DNA from: Rhodanobacter sp. FDAARGOS 1247
GTDB taxonomy: Bacteria > Pseudomonadota > Gammaproteobacteria > Xanthomonadales > Rhodanobacteraceae
Direction: 5' to 3'
DNA length: 64,000 nt
Assembly (NCBI RefSeq): GCF_016889805.1
Contig: NZ_CP069535.1
Location: forward strand, 3,782,001-3,846,000
The notes under the pieces: generated by a model
What the model saw: only the letters and a program-made list of their open reading frames with translations
The model's database searches: none
Told to the model about the DNA's origin: nothing
Made by a program: the position numbers and the translations under genes
Shown: positions 19,716 through 29,271 of the stretch, piece by piece
Layout of the letters: every line of letters starts with the position of its first letter
Position numbering within the stretch: the stretch's first letter is position 1

Positions 19716-20348
19716 ATGCTTACGACGCTGGTGGCAAGCAGCAAGGGTGGTTGCGGCAAGAGCACACTGGTGACGCAACTGGCGTCGCACTGGGCACAGG
19801 CGGGGCAGCACACGGCCATCGTCGACGGCGACCGGCAACATTCCAGCTTCCACTGGGCCGAACTGCGGCCGGACAACGTCCCCGGCGTGCTGGCGCTCGA
19901 AGGCGGTCGACGCGGCCTGCAGCGGGTGCCTCCGGACACGCAGCAGCTGTTGATCGACACCCCGGCCGGTTCCACCGAGCGTGACCTCGAGCCCTACCTC
20001 GAATCGGCCAACGTGCTGCTGGTGCCGGTGCTGCCGTCCTCGTTCGACCTCGACGCCACCCTGCATTTCCTCGACGAGCTGCGCTCGATCAACCGCATCC
20101 ACCGGGGCAAGCTGCCGGTGGCGCTGGTGGCCAACCGGCTCAAGCCGTGGACCCACGCCAGCCAGGACGCGGTGACCCGGCTCGCCGAGCAATCGCCCTT
20201 CCCGATCGCGGCGCAACTGCGCGACAGCCAGGCCTATGTGCTGCTGGCCGGCCTCGGCAAGGGCATCTTCGACTACCAGTCCGAACAGGTCCGCAGTCAC
20301 CAGCAGGACTGGAAGGCCTTGCTGCGCTGGATCAAGCGCCAGCACTGA
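19716..20348 (+). CDS. ParA/MinD-family ATPase
   Basis: A 210-residue P-loop ATPase with the deviant Walker A motif KGGCGKST (residues 10-17), DGDRQHS (Walker A', residues 38-44) and a Walker B-like LLIDTPAG near residue 80. Small orphan ParA proteins of this kind position cargo such as chemoreceptors or plasmids. No ParB partner is adjacent, so the cargo is unknown. Confidence 0.82.
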   Translation: MLTTLVASSKGGCGKSTLVTQLASHWAQAGQHTAIVDGDRQHSSFHWAELRPDNVPGVLALEGGRRGLQRVPPDTQQLLIDTPAGSTERDLEPYLESANVLLVPVLPSSFDLDATLHFLDELRSINRIHRGKLPVALVANRLKPWTHASQDAVTRLAEQSPFPIAAQLRDSQAYVLLAGLGKGIFDYQSEQVRSHQQDWKALLRWIKRQH

Positions 20349-20403
20349 AGCACGCTCCCTGATGCATCCCGCGCGCCTCGCGCAACCACTGCCGGAGTCC
20401 CCC

Positions 20404-20877
20404 ATGCACGAACTGATCTTGTTGCGCCACGCCGAAGCGGTGCCGATAGAAGCCGCCGGCGAGGATCGACAACGCCCGCTGAGCAGCCGCGGCGAGCAGG
20501 AAGCCCAGGCCGCCGGCCTGTGGCTGGCCTCGCACAAGCTGCGCCCGGACCGGGTGCTCTGCTCGCCCACCTTGCGCACCGACGAAACCACCCGGCTGGC
20601 GCTGGCGGCGATCGACAACGCCCCGGTGCCGCAACAGGCCGCCGAGATCTACGACGCCTCGCCCGGCGAGCTGCTGGCCCTGCTCGACCAGCACGACGAC
20701 GCCGGCACCGTGCTGCTGGTCGGCCACAATCCCGGCATCGAGCGCCTGGTCGCGCTGCTGGTCGAAGGCCGCTCCGACGAATTCCGCGGCATGCCTCCCG
20801 GGGCGCTGGCCGTGCTGCATCTGAACGGCTCGCTGGAGCCGGGCAACGCGCGACTGGATGCCTTCTGGTCGCCCTGA
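20404..20877 (+). CDS. sixA: SixA-type phosphohistidine phosphatase
   Basis: A 157-residue histidine phosphatase with the catalytic RHAEA at residues 8-12, SPTLRTDET and the second catalytic histidine in LLVGHNPG. SixA removes phosphate from histidine-phosphotransfer or PTS proteins. It starts 55 bp after the ParA-like gene. Confidence 0.88.
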   Translation: MHELILLRHAEAVPIEAAGEDRQRPLSSRGEQEAQAAGLWLASHKLRPDRVLCSPTLRTDETTRLALAAIDNAPVPQQAAEIYDASPGELLALLDQHDDAGTVLLVGHNPGIERLVALLVEGRSDEFRGMPPGALAVLHLNGSLEPGNARLDAFWSP

Positions 20878-20984
20878 CCCGCCGCTCCGACCCGCCCGGC
20901 GCTTCGCCGGCATCGACGCTTCCCGTACCGTGCTGGCGGCCGTGCAATCACGGCCGCACCGGGCGCAGCACGTATCATCTGCCC

Positions 20985-22859
20985 ATGTCCGTTACCTGCC
21001 GATTCCTGCTACCACTGCTGCTGGCGCTGACGCTGCTGCAGGGCTGCACCGTGTCGCGGGCGCAGATCCGCCGCGCCGACGCGGTGGTGGCCGCCACCAC
21101 CAACCGCAGCAGCAGCTGTGACCAGCCCGACCATTGCGCCACGCCGTCGCCGCTGCGGGCCGCGGCCCTGGAGGCCGTGGCCGCATCCACGGCCGCGCAG
21201 CCGGTGCACGTGGTCACCCTGCTCGACGACAGCGAGCCGGCGCTGGCCGCGCGCATCAACCTGGTGCGGGCGGCGCAGCAGTCCGTCGACGTGCAGACCT
21301 TCATCTGGGACCAGGACGACGCCGGCCAGCTGATGCTGGACGAACTGGTGCGCGCGGCCAGACGCGGCGTGCGGGTGCGCATCCTGGCCGACCAGCTGTT
21401 CTCGTTCGGCAACGTCGACCTGCTCGACCGGCTGGCCCGGATCAGCCCGAACCTCGAGGTGCGGCTGTACAACCCCACCTTCCACAAGGCGCGCACCCAG
21501 CCACTGGAGTTCGCCGCCGGCGTGCTGTGCTGCTTCATGCAGTTCAACCAGCGCATGCACAACAAGCTGCTGCTGGTCGACGGCCTGATCGGCATCACCG
21601 GCGGGCGCAACTACCAGGACCGCTACTTCAACTGGGACGATGCCTTCGACTACGTCGACCGCGACGTGATGGTGGGCGGCCCGGCCGCCCGCGCCATGGC
21701 GGACAGCTTCGACCTGTTCTGGGACCATCCCCGTGCGGCGCCGCTGACCCACCTGCGCGACGTCAACGCGCGCCTGCTGGGCGACACCACGCCACCGGAC
21801 TGGCCGGCGCCGAAGTACCGACGCCCGCAGCGGGTGGCGCAGCTGCTGCAGGCCGCCGAGGACCCGGCGTGGTTGCAGGCCTGGCTGGTCGATCCCAGCC
21901 TGCAGGTGGGCAAGGTCGACTACTTCAGCGACCTGCCGGCCAAGACCGACGAGCCCGACAAGCGGCGCGCGCGGCAGTACACCGGCCACATCATGCGCAT
22001 GGTCAGCGGCGCGAAGCGCGAGGTCCTGCTGCAGACGCCGTACCTGGTGATGAGCAAGCGCGCGCAGCACATCTTCCGCGTGCTGCATCGCCTTTCCGAC
22101 CCGCCACGGGTGATCGTGTCGACCAACTCGCTGGCCTCCACCGATGCGTTCGCGGTGTATGCGATGTCGTACAAGCACCGCAAGCGCTACCTCACCAAGT
22201 TCGGCTTCGAGATCCACGAGTTCAAGCCGCACGCACCCAGCGCAGCGGTGGACAACGAACTGGCCAACCTGGACACCGACGCCGCCGCGCTGCCGCCGGA
22301 CCTCGTCAGCCCGGACGGTCCGGCGCGCGCCCGCTTCCACCTGCTGGGCAGCCGCGGCAGCAACAACCGGCCGGCGCCGCTGCACAGCGAAGGCCGGCGC
22401 TACGGCCTGCACGCCAAGTCGATCGTGGTCGACGATGCCTTCGCCATGGTCGGCTCGCACAATTTCGACCCGCGCTCGGACCACTACAACACCGAGGCCG
22501 GGGTGATCGTCTACGACCACGCGTTCGCCGACCAGCTGCGCCACAGCATCATGCGCAGCGTGCAGCCGGAGAACGCCTGGGTGGTCGCCCCGCGACAGTC
22601 GAAGGTGCCGGTGCTGACCGACATCAACCAGGCCATCGGCACGGTGTCGGAAAGCCTGCCGCTGTTCGACCTGTGGCCGTTCCGCTACGCCACCAGCTAC
22701 GACCTCAAGCCCGGCTGCCAGCCGATGCGCGCCACCGATCCGGACTTCTACGCCTGCTACCAGCCGGTCGGCGACTTCCCCGACGTGGCGCTGTCGCCGA
22801 AGCTGATCATCACCCGGCTGGTCACCGCGTTCGGGGTGGGCGCCAAGGGCGTGCTGTAG
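20985..22859 (+). CDS. phospholipase D / cardiolipin synthase-like lipoprotein
   Basis: A 624-residue protein with a lipobox (LLQGC, Cys at about residue 22), so it is probably membrane-anchored outside the cytosol. It has two complete HKD motifs, HNKLLLVDG in the N-terminal half and HAKSIVVDD followed by GSHNFDPRS in the C-terminal half. The layout resembles ClsC/YmdC-type phospholipases. Substrate is inferred from family. An Ala/Gln-free spacer of about 30 residues separates the lipobox from the first domain. Confidence 0.85.
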   Translation: MSVTCRFLLPLLLALTLLQGCTVSRAQIRRADAVVAATTNRSSSCDQPDHCATPSPLRAAALEAVAASTAAQPVHVVTLLDDSEPALAARINLVRAAQQSVDVQTFIWDQDDAGQLMLDELVRAARRGVRVRILADQLFSFGNVDLLDRLARISPNLEVRLYNPTFHKARTQPLEFAAGVLCCFMQFNQRMHNKLLLVDGLIGITGGRNYQDRYFNWDDAFDYVDRDVMVGGPAARAMADSFDLFWDHPRAAPLTHLRDVNARLLGDTTPPDWPAPKYRRPQRVAQLLQAAEDPAWLQAWLVDPSLQVGKVDYFSDLPAKTDEPDKRRARQYTGHIMRMVSGAKREVLLQTPYLVMSKRAQHIFRVLHRLSDPPRVIVSTNSLASTDAFAVYAMSYKHRKRYLTKFGFEIHEFKPHAPSAAVDNELANLDTDAAALPPDLVSPDGPARARFHLLGSRGSNNRPAPLHSEGRRYGLHAKSIVVDDAFAMVGSHNFDPRSDHYNTEAGVIVYDHAFADQLRHSIMRSVQPENAWVVAPRQSKVPVLTDINQAIGTVSESLPLFDLWPFRYATSYDLKPGCQPMRATDPDFYACYQPVGDFPDVALSPKLIITRLVTAFGVGAKGVL

Positions 22860-22900
22860 GGGCGGGCTTCGCCTGTCTTGCGCAACGGCAGCCGCCGCCG

Positions 22901-23455
22901 TTACGGGACGCGGGCGATGCGGTCGCCCTGCGAGGAGTAGCGCATCGGCAGTTCGCCGCTGAGGCCGTCCGGATGATCGGCCGGCACGGCGAAGCGCCAG
23001 CCGCGCACGCTGCGCAAGGCGTGCTCGTCGAGGACCGGGTCGCCGCTGGACTGGATCAGGCTGGCGGCGCTGACCTGGCCCTGGCCATCGATGTCGAGGT
23101 GGAGCAGGACGCGGCCATCGAGGTGGCCACGCAGCTGCTCCCATGACTGCGAGGTGTCGGCGGGTGTCGCCAGCGGCACCAGGGCCGGCGCGGGTGCGGG
23201 CACGAAGGCGGCCTGCACCTCGTCGGCGACGATCCGCGGCGGCTGGGCGCGGCGCGTCGGCACCACGCGGGGCCGGACGTGCGGGCGGCGCGGCGCCGGG
23301 CGGGCACGCACGGCGGTGGGCGTGTCGACCGTGGCGGCATAGCGCGCCGGCGGGCCGGGCCAGGCGCCGGTCTGCGTGCTGAGCCAGCCGGTGCCGGCCG
23401 TGCCGACGAGCAGGGCCAGCAGGCTGAGAGTGGAGGTAGTGCGCAGGCGAAACAT
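22901..23455 (-). CDS. TonB C-terminal-domain protein
   Basis: A 184-residue protein with an N-terminal hydrophobic segment (residues 9-28), a Pro/Arg-rich periplasmic linker and a C-terminal TonB-like fold (GRVLLHLDIDGQGQVSAASL, residues about 112-131, and a later VRGWRF motif). It may energise an outer-membrane transporter, but ExbB/ExbD are not adjacent. Confidence 0.72.
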   Translation of the reverse strand: MFRLRTTSTLSLLALLVGTAGTGWLSTQTGAWPGPPARYAATVDTPTAVRARPAPRRPHVRPRVVPTRRAQPPRIVADEVQAAFVPAPAPALVPLATPADTSQSWEQLRGHLDGRVLLHLDIDGQGQVSAASLIQSSGDPVLDEHALRSVRGWRFAVPADHPDGLSGELPMRYSSQGDRIARVP

Positions 23456-23507
23456 GGCGGCCTTTATGCACCCGCCCGGGCGAATCGCGGCTGAAGCCGC
23501 GACCCGC

Positions 23508-24791
23508 TCACCGTTCGAGGATGGCGGTGACGCCCATGCCGCCGGCGGTGCAGATCGAGATCAGGCCGCGGCCCGAGCCCTTCTGTTCGAGCATCTTCGC
23601 CAGGGTGGCCACGATGCGCGCGCCGGTGGCGGCGAACGGATGGCCCACCGCCAGGCTGGAGCCGTGCACGTTGAGCCTGGCCGGGTCGATCGAACCCAGC
23701 GGCGCATCCAGGCCCAGGCGCTGCTTGCAGTAATCCGCCGACTCCCACGCGCGCAGCGTGCACAGCACCTGCGCCGCGAACGCTTCGTGGATCTCGTAGA
23801 AATCGAAATCCTGCAGGCTCAGGCCGTTGCGGGCCAGCATCCGCGGCACGGCGATGGTCGGCGCCATCAGCAGGCCCTCGCCGTGGACGAAGTCGACCGC
23901 GGCCACCTCCGCGTCGCGCAGGTACGCCTGCACGGTCAGCCCGCGCTGCGCCGCCCAGGCGTCGCTGCCCAGCAGCACCGCGGCCGCGCCGTCGGACAGG
24001 CCGGTGGAGTTGCCGGCGGTCAGCGTGCCGTGGCCGGAGCGCTTGTCGAACGCCGGCTTCAGCGAAGCCAGTTTCTCCATGCTCGAATCGGGCCGTAGGA
24101 AACCGTCGCGCTTGAGGCCACGGAACGGCACCAGCAGGTCGTCGAAGAAACCCTCGGCATAGGCGGCCGCCAGCTTGTGGTGGCTGTCCAGCGCCAGTTG
24201 GTCCTGCGCCTCGCGGCCGACATGCCACTCGCGCGCCATCTGCTCGCAGTGGTCGCCCATCGACTTGCCGGTGCGCGGCTCGGCCACGCCGGGGAACGAG
24301 GGTTTCAGTTCGCTGAAGGAGAACCCGCGCAGCGCGACCTTCAGCTTGTCCATCGGCGTCTTCGCGCGGTTCATCGCCAGCAGGCGCTTGCGCAGGCGGG
24401 TGCCGTAGACGATCGGCACGTCCGAGGTGGTGTCCGAGCCGCCGGCGATGCCGGCCTCGATCTGCCCGGCGGCGATCTTGTTGGCGATGATGATGGTGTT
24501 GTCCAGCGAGGTACCGCAGGCACGGGCGGTGGTGATGCCCGGCGTGGTCGGCGCCAGCCCGGAGCTGAGCAGCGACTCGCGCGCCAGGTTCCAGTCCGAC
24601 GCGTGCTTGATCACCGCGCCCATCGCCACTTCGCCCAGTTCCACGCCATGCAGGCCGAAGCGTTCGACCAGTGCGCCCAGCACCTTCACCGACATGCCGA
24701 AGTTGCCGACGTCGGCATAGGCGGTGTTGTTGCGGCAGAACGGAATGCGTACCCCGCCGATGATGCCGACGCGCCTCTGCGTGTTTTCCAT
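23508..24791 (-). CDS. acetyl-CoA C-acyltransferase (thiolase, FadI-like)
   Basis: A 427-residue thiolase. The nucleophilic cysteine is in ARACGTSLDN (near residue 91), with EIHEAFA and GHPFAATGAR carrying the two histidines and a Cys in ICTAGGMG near the end. The internal region RTGKSMGDHCEQMA resembles FadI-type enzymes of fatty acid oxidation. The ATG at 24791 gives the standard start; the open frame continues upstream only because of GC-rich antisense sequence. Confidence 0.85.
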   Translation of the reverse strand: MENTQRRVGIIGGVRIPFCRNNTAYADVGNFGMSVKVLGALVERFGLHGVELGEVAMGAVIKHASDWNLARESLLSSGLAPTTPGITTARACGTSLDNTIIIANKIAAGQIEAGIAGGSDTTSDVPIVYGTRLRKRLLAMNRAKTPMDKLKVALRGFSFSELKPSFPGVAEPRTGKSMGDHCEQMAREWHVGREAQDQLALDSHHKLAAAYAEGFFDDLLVPFRGLKRDGFLRPDSSMEKLASLKPAFDKRSGHGTLTAGNSTGLSDGAAAVLLGSDAWAAQRGLTVQAYLRDAEVAAVDFVHGEGLLMAPTIAVPRMLARNGLSLQDFDFYEIHEAFAAQVLCTLRAWESADYCKQRLGLDAPLGSIDPARLNVHGSSLAVGHPFAATGARIVATLAKMLEQKGSGRGLISICTAGGMGVTAILER

Positions 24792-24866
24792 GCTCAAAAC
24801 AGTCCACCACTCAAGTTGGGTCAAGGCTAACCCGCCATGCCGTGCGGCGGAAGCCCAAAACGCTGA

Positions 24867-26042
24867 ATGGTAGAATTGTGCTCTTTGTCCGTGGATGCAA
24901 ACCCCGTGGAAGCGCAAACGCTGATCGCCCTGCCCATCGTGCTGGCCCTGGAACCGGTCGCGGGCGAGCCGCCGGCGCGCCTGACGCTGAGCCGCGACGA
25001 AGCCGCCGAACTGGCCGCCCTGGTCGCCACCGACCTGCATGCGCTGGTGCCGCAGGTCGACGCGGCCCGGCTCGCACTGGCCGGTGCGCTGTTCGATCAG
25101 GTCGAATTGCTGCGTCCCGGCTTCCCGGTGTGGAGCACGCTGGACGAGCTGGCCCGGCGCGTGCCGCGCGGGCACCTGGAGAACGTGGTGGCCTTCGGCA
25201 GCCACGAGGGCCACATGCCGGCGCAGCCGCTGGAACCCTCGACCCTCTACGCCGAAGGCCCGATGCGGCTGCTGCCGATGAGCCTGCTGGCCCCGGCGGA
25301 ACTCGCCGAAGAACTTTCCGACCAGCTGGAGATCCAGCTGGTCGGCCGCGGCGAGACGGGCGCGCTGACCGCCGACTGGCTGATGCGCACGCTGGGCATC
25401 CGGCTGGAACACGTGCGTTACCTCAGCCGCAACGACCTGCTGGCGCTGACCTGCGTGCAGTACGAACACGTCAACCTGGCGCCGCTGTGGGCGCTGCTGG
25501 AAACCGCGCTGCTGACGCCGTATCGCGAGGAATCCACGATGAGCGCGCGCGGCCTGGCGCTGCGCTACGCGGACGGCAAGGTGCTGGCGCAGTCGCCGTC
25601 GCAGTGGCTGGCCGGGCAGGGCGGCGACCCGGCCGAGCGGGCGCACGCACTGGCCGGCATCGTGTTCGAGCTGCGCCAGTACGCGGCCCTGCTCGACGCC
25701 CACCAGCTGCCGTTGCAGTTGCAGCCGACGCTGGCGGTCGAGGCCGGTGACGGCTACCTGCTGGAAACCCTGGCCGCGGCGGACGCCCGTTACGACCCGC
25801 CCACCCTGTTTGCGCACGAGGCTCCCGGCCTGGGCGTGGTGGCGATCACCGTCAGCCAGCGTGGCGAGCAGGGCCAGTCGCGGGTGCTGGCGCATGCCTG
25901 GCCGCTGAAGCCGCAGGCACTGGGCAGCCTGCTGGCCCTGCTGACCGATCGCCACGGCAGCGCCGGCGAGCTGCGTGCGCTGGGCCGGATCATGCTGGAC
26001 GAGCACGGCCAACTGGCGGCGCCGGCCACGATCCTCCACTAG
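24867..26042 (+). CDS. conserved hypothetical protein
   Basis: Up to 391 residues, leucine/alanine-rich and soluble, with no recognised domain. Codon bias and length support coding. The start is uncertain: the ATG at 24867 sits next to a TAGAAT hexamer that could be a -10 box, so in-frame GTG codons at 24891 or 24906 are alternatives. It precedes the GGDEF-EAL gene by 93 bp. Confidence 0.65.
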   Translation: MVELCSLSVDANPVEAQTLIALPIVLALEPVAGEPPARLTLSRDEAAELAALVATDLHALVPQVDAARLALAGALFDQVELLRPGFPVWSTLDELARRVPRGHLENVVAFGSHEGHMPAQPLEPSTLYAEGPMRLLPMSLLAPAELAEELSDQLEIQLVGRGETGALTADWLMRTLGIRLEHVRYLSRNDLLALTCVQYEHVNLAPLWALLETALLTPYREESTMSARGLALRYADGKVLAQSPSQWLAGQGGDPAERAHALAGIVFELRQYAALLDAHQLPLQLQPTLAVEAGDGYLLETLAAADARYDPPTLFAHEAPGLGVVAITVSQRGEQGQSRVLAHAWPLKPQALGSLLALLTDRHGSAGELRALGRIMLDEHGQLAAPATILH

Positions 26043-26135
26043 CGGACGGATCGTTCGCCCCCCGTCTGTGCAAACGCCGGAACTCGGCGCATGATGATCC
26101 GGCGCCACAGGGGGCGCCACGCTGACGGAAGGACC

Positions 26136-28619
26136 ATGCGGCCGCACAAGTCTGCCGAGGTATTGCCTTCGCTCGCAAACCGGCCGGACTGGTCGGAGAA
26201 GGTGCTGCGCGGCACGCCGGTGCTGCTGGCTTATCTCGACCACGAGCAGCGTTTCCGCTATGCCAACGAAACCCATCGGCACTGGCTGGGTCTCGATCCC
26301 GAGCGGCTGATCGGCCGGCACCTGATCGAGGTGATCGGCGAGCGCAACCACCGGCTGGCCGGCACGGCGCTGGCCCAGGCCTATGCGGGCACCGCGGCCA
26401 GCTACGAGGGCGAGCTGTTCAACGGCAACGAGCGCCGCTACGCCCACGGCAATTTCCAGCCCGACTTCGACCCGGACGGCCACGTCTGCGGCATCTTCAC
26501 CGCGCTGATCGACATCACCGAACGGCGCACCCTGGAACTGCAGCTGCACGAAAGCGAGCAGCGCTTCTTCAGCGCGTTCCAGCACGCGGCGATCGGCATG
26601 GCGCTGACCAAGCCGGACGGCCAGTTCCTGCGGGTCAACGCGGCGGTCTGCCAGATGCTGGGCTATTCGGAACAGGAGCTGCTGCAGCAGGACATCGGCC
26701 GGCTGAGCCATCCCGAGGACGTCGCCGCCGACCAGGCGCTGATGGACCAGCTGCTGGCCGGCGAGCGCGATTCCTACCAGCTGGAGAAGCGCAACTTCCA
26801 CAAGCTCGGCCACGTGGTGCACATCCTGCTCAGCGTGTCGCTGGTGCGCGATGCGGCCGGGGCGCCGCTGTATTTCGTTTCCCAGGTGCAGAACATCAGC
26901 CAGCGCAAGGCCTTCGAGGACGCGCTGCACCGCGAGCGCGAGCTGGCCGAGGTGACCCTGCGCTCGATCGGCGACGCGGTGATCACCACCGACCCCCAAG
27001 TCCGCGTCACCTCGCTCAACCCGATCGCCGAGGCGATGACCGGCTGGAGCAGCGCCGAGGCGAACGGCCGGCCGATCGAGGAGATCTTCCAGCTGTTCGA
27101 CGCCCAGGGCGGCCTCGCCGTGGCCAACCCGCTGCGCTCGGCGATCGAGCAGAACCTCATCGTCGACCTGGCCGGCAAGACCCTGCTGCGCCATCGCCAC
27201 GGCTTCGACACGCCGGTGGAGGATTCCTCCGCGCCGATCCACGACCACGCCGGCAACGTGATCGGCGGCGTACTGGTGTTCCATGACGTCAGCGAGAACC
27301 GGGCGCTGGCGCTGAAGATGATCCACCTGACCCAGCACGACACGCTGACCGGCCTGCCCAACCGCAGCCAGCTGCCCGGCCACATCAACCGGGCGATCGA
27401 CAGCGCCAGCCGGCGCCGGCAACGCGCCGCGGTGCTGTACATCGACATCGACAACTTCAAGCAGGTCAACGAGCTGGTCGGCCACACCGCGGGCGACCAG
27501 GTGCTGCGCTCGTTCATCAGCCAGCTGCAGCGCTGCCTGCCCGGCGACGAATTGCTCAGCCGCTACGGCGGCGACGAATTCGTGGTGGTGTTGCCGCACG
27601 TGGACAGCGCGGGCGAGGCGGCGAGCCTGTGCCGGGACCTGATCACCCACGGCGAACAGACCCGCATCGCGGGCCAGCCGGAGCTGTCGCTGCACCTGAG
27701 CATCGGCATCAGCATCTATCCGGACGATGCCACCAGCGCCGACGAGCTGGTGCAGCATGCCGAGACCGCGCTGATGGCGGCGAAGGCCCAGGGCCAGCAC
27801 GGCTATCGCTTCTTCACCGCGTCGATGAACGAGCGCGCGCGAGCGCAGCGGCGGATCGAGACAGGCCTGCGCCAGGCCTTGCCGGGCAATCAGCTGAAGC
27901 TGCACTACCAGCCGAAGGTCGACGCGCACAGCGGCCGCATCGTCGGGGCCGAGGCCTTGCTGCGCTGGCAGCTCAACGGGCGCGATCTGTACAAGCCGGA
28001 CCAGTTCATCCCGGTGGCCGAGGATTCCGGGCTGATCCTGCCGATCGGCGCCTGGGTGCTTCGCCAGGCCTGCCGCCAGGCGCGGATGTGGCAGCAGGCC
28101 GGGCACGAGATCCCGATTTCGGTGAACGTGTCGCCGCTGCAGTTCCAGCACGCGGATTTCTACACCTGGCTGGACGACGTGCTGGAGGAGGCCGGGCTGG
28201 AATCGCGCCTGCTGGAACTGGAACTGACCGAACGCATGGTGATGTCCGGCGGCGAGGCCACCACCGGCCTGCTGCAGCGGATCAAGCGTCGCGGCGTGCG
28301 GCTGTCACTGGACGATTTCGGCACCGGCTATTGCAGCCTGTCCTACCTGAAGCATTTCCCCATCGACGCGCTGAAGATCGACCGCGTGTTCGTGCGCGAC
28401 ATCACCAGCGATCACGACACCGCCACCATCACCAGCGCGATCGTCGCGATGGCGCGCAGCCTCAACAAGGACGTGATCGCCGAAGGGGTGGAAACGCGCG
28501 AGCAGGGCAGTTTCCTGCGCCACGCCGGCTGCTCGCAGCTGCAGGGTTTCCTGTACGGCATGCCGATGCCGGCGAGCGAACTGCAGAAGCTGCTCGCCGA
28601 ACCGGTGACCGCGCCGTAG
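26136..28619 (+). CDS. PAS-PAS-PAS-GGDEF-EAL cyclic-di-GMP protein
   Basis: An 827-residue sensory protein. Three PAS segments occupy about residues 20-145, 148-280 and 285-400, each ending with a typical ITERR / ISQRK / VSENR junction. The GGDEF domain has an intact YGGDEF site and DTLTGLPNR entry motif; the EAL domain has EALLRW, the NVSPLQF and DDFGTGYCSLSYLK motifs needed for phosphodiesterase activity. Both activities look possible. No membrane segment is present. The ATG at 26136 follows GGAAGGA, unlike the ATG 45 bp upstream. Confidence 0.93.
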   Translation: MRPHKSAEVLPSLANRPDWSEKVLRGTPVLLAYLDHEQRFRYANETHRHWLGLDPERLIGRHLIEVIGERNHRLAGTALAQAYAGTAASYEGELFNGNERRYAHGNFQPDFDPDGHVCGIFTALIDITERRTLELQLHESEQRFFSAFQHAAIGMALTKPDGQFLRVNAAVCQMLGYSEQELLQQDIGRLSHPEDVAADQALMDQLLAGERDSYQLEKRNFHKLGHVVHILLSVSLVRDAAGAPLYFVSQVQNISQRKAFEDALHRERELAEVTLRSIGDAVITTDPQVRVTSLNPIAEAMTGWSSAEANGRPIEEIFQLFDAQGGLAVANPLRSAIEQNLIVDLAGKTLLRHRHGFDTPVEDSSAPIHDHAGNVIGGVLVFHDVSENRALALKMIHLTQHDTLTGLPNRSQLPGHINRAIDSASRRRQRAAVLYIDIDNFKQVNELVGHTAGDQVLRSFISQLQRCLPGDELLSRYGGDEFVVVLPHVDSAGEAASLCRDLITHGEQTRIAGQPELSLHLSIGISIYPDDATSADELVQHAETALMAAKAQGQHGYRFFTASMNERARAQRRIETGLRQALPGNQLKLHYQPKVDAHSGRIVGAEALLRWQLNGRDLYKPDQFIPVAEDSGLILPIGAWVLRQACRQARMWQQAGHEIPISVNVSPLQFQHADFYTWLDDVLEEAGLESRLLELELTERMVMSGGEATTGLLQRIKRRGVRLSLDDFGTGYCSLSYLKHFPIDALKIDRVFVRDITSDHDTATITSAIVAMARSLNKDVIAEGVETREQGSFLRHAGCSQLQGFLYGMPMPASELQKLLAEPVTAP

Positions 28620-28635
28620 GGCAGGCGGCGTCCGC

Positions 28636-29097
28636 CTACGAATCGGCGGCCAGCGGCATCTCGTACATGAAATAGTGACAGCGCTGCATGCCCAGGCCTT
28701 CGTAGGTGGCCTGGGCGTGGCGGTTTTCGGTTTCCACGTACAGCCGCAGGCCCACCGCGCCGGCCGCCGCCGCGAGCCGTTCCACTTCCTCGTACAGGGC
28801 GCGGAAGACCCCGCCGCGGCGCGCGGCGGGAATCACGTAGACGCTCTGGATCCACCAGAAATCGCCGTTGCGCCAGTCGCTCCATTCGCGCGTCACCAGC
28901 AGGCTGGCGACCGCCGTACCGTCGCGTTCGGCAACCAGGTAGAAGCCGCGCTGCGGCTGCTCGAACACGCCGGCCACGCCGCGCGCCAGGATCGCCGGAT
29001 CGAGCCGCTTCTGCTCGGTTTCCCAGGCCATCGCCGCGTTCCACTGGACCAGGCTGGCGAGATCGGCGGGTTCGGCGGCACGAATCTGCAGTGGCAC
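28636..29097 (-). CDS. GNAT family N-acetyltransferase
   Basis: A 153-residue GCN5-type acetyltransferase. The IQSVYVIPAARRGGVFRALY stretch (near residues 85-104) is motif A for acetyl-CoA binding, followed by LRLYVETENRHAQATYEGLGM (motif B region). It starts with GTG after a GGGAG sequence. Substrate unknown. Convergent with the GGDEF-EAL gene. Confidence 0.85.
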   Translation of the reverse strand: MPLQIRAAEPADLASLVQWNAAMAWETEQKRLDPAILARGVAGVFEQPQRGFYLVAERDGTAVASLLVTREWSDWRNGDFWWIQSVYVIPAARRGGVFRALYEEVERLAAAAGAVGLRLYVETENRHAQATYEGLGMQRCHYFMYEMPLAADS

Positions 29098-29271
29098 GGC
29101 ATGACTCCCATCGGTGGTGAGGCCACATCCTAGCCTGCGTGGCCTTCACATGCCGCCGCGTAGTTTCTGCGCCGGGGCCGCGCCCGGCGAATGGCCCCTC
29201 GCCTGCACGCCGCGCCACGGCCGCCGGGTTCCCCGCCGCTGCCCGTCATCCCCCACCGGCAAGCCACAAGG

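Noticed and set aside
23508..28151. A 1547-residue minus-strand open frame joining the thiolase with DNA opposite the GGDEF-EAL gene
   Set aside because: Only its C-terminal 427 residues resemble a protein; the rest is antisense of well-supported genes, kept open by high GC.
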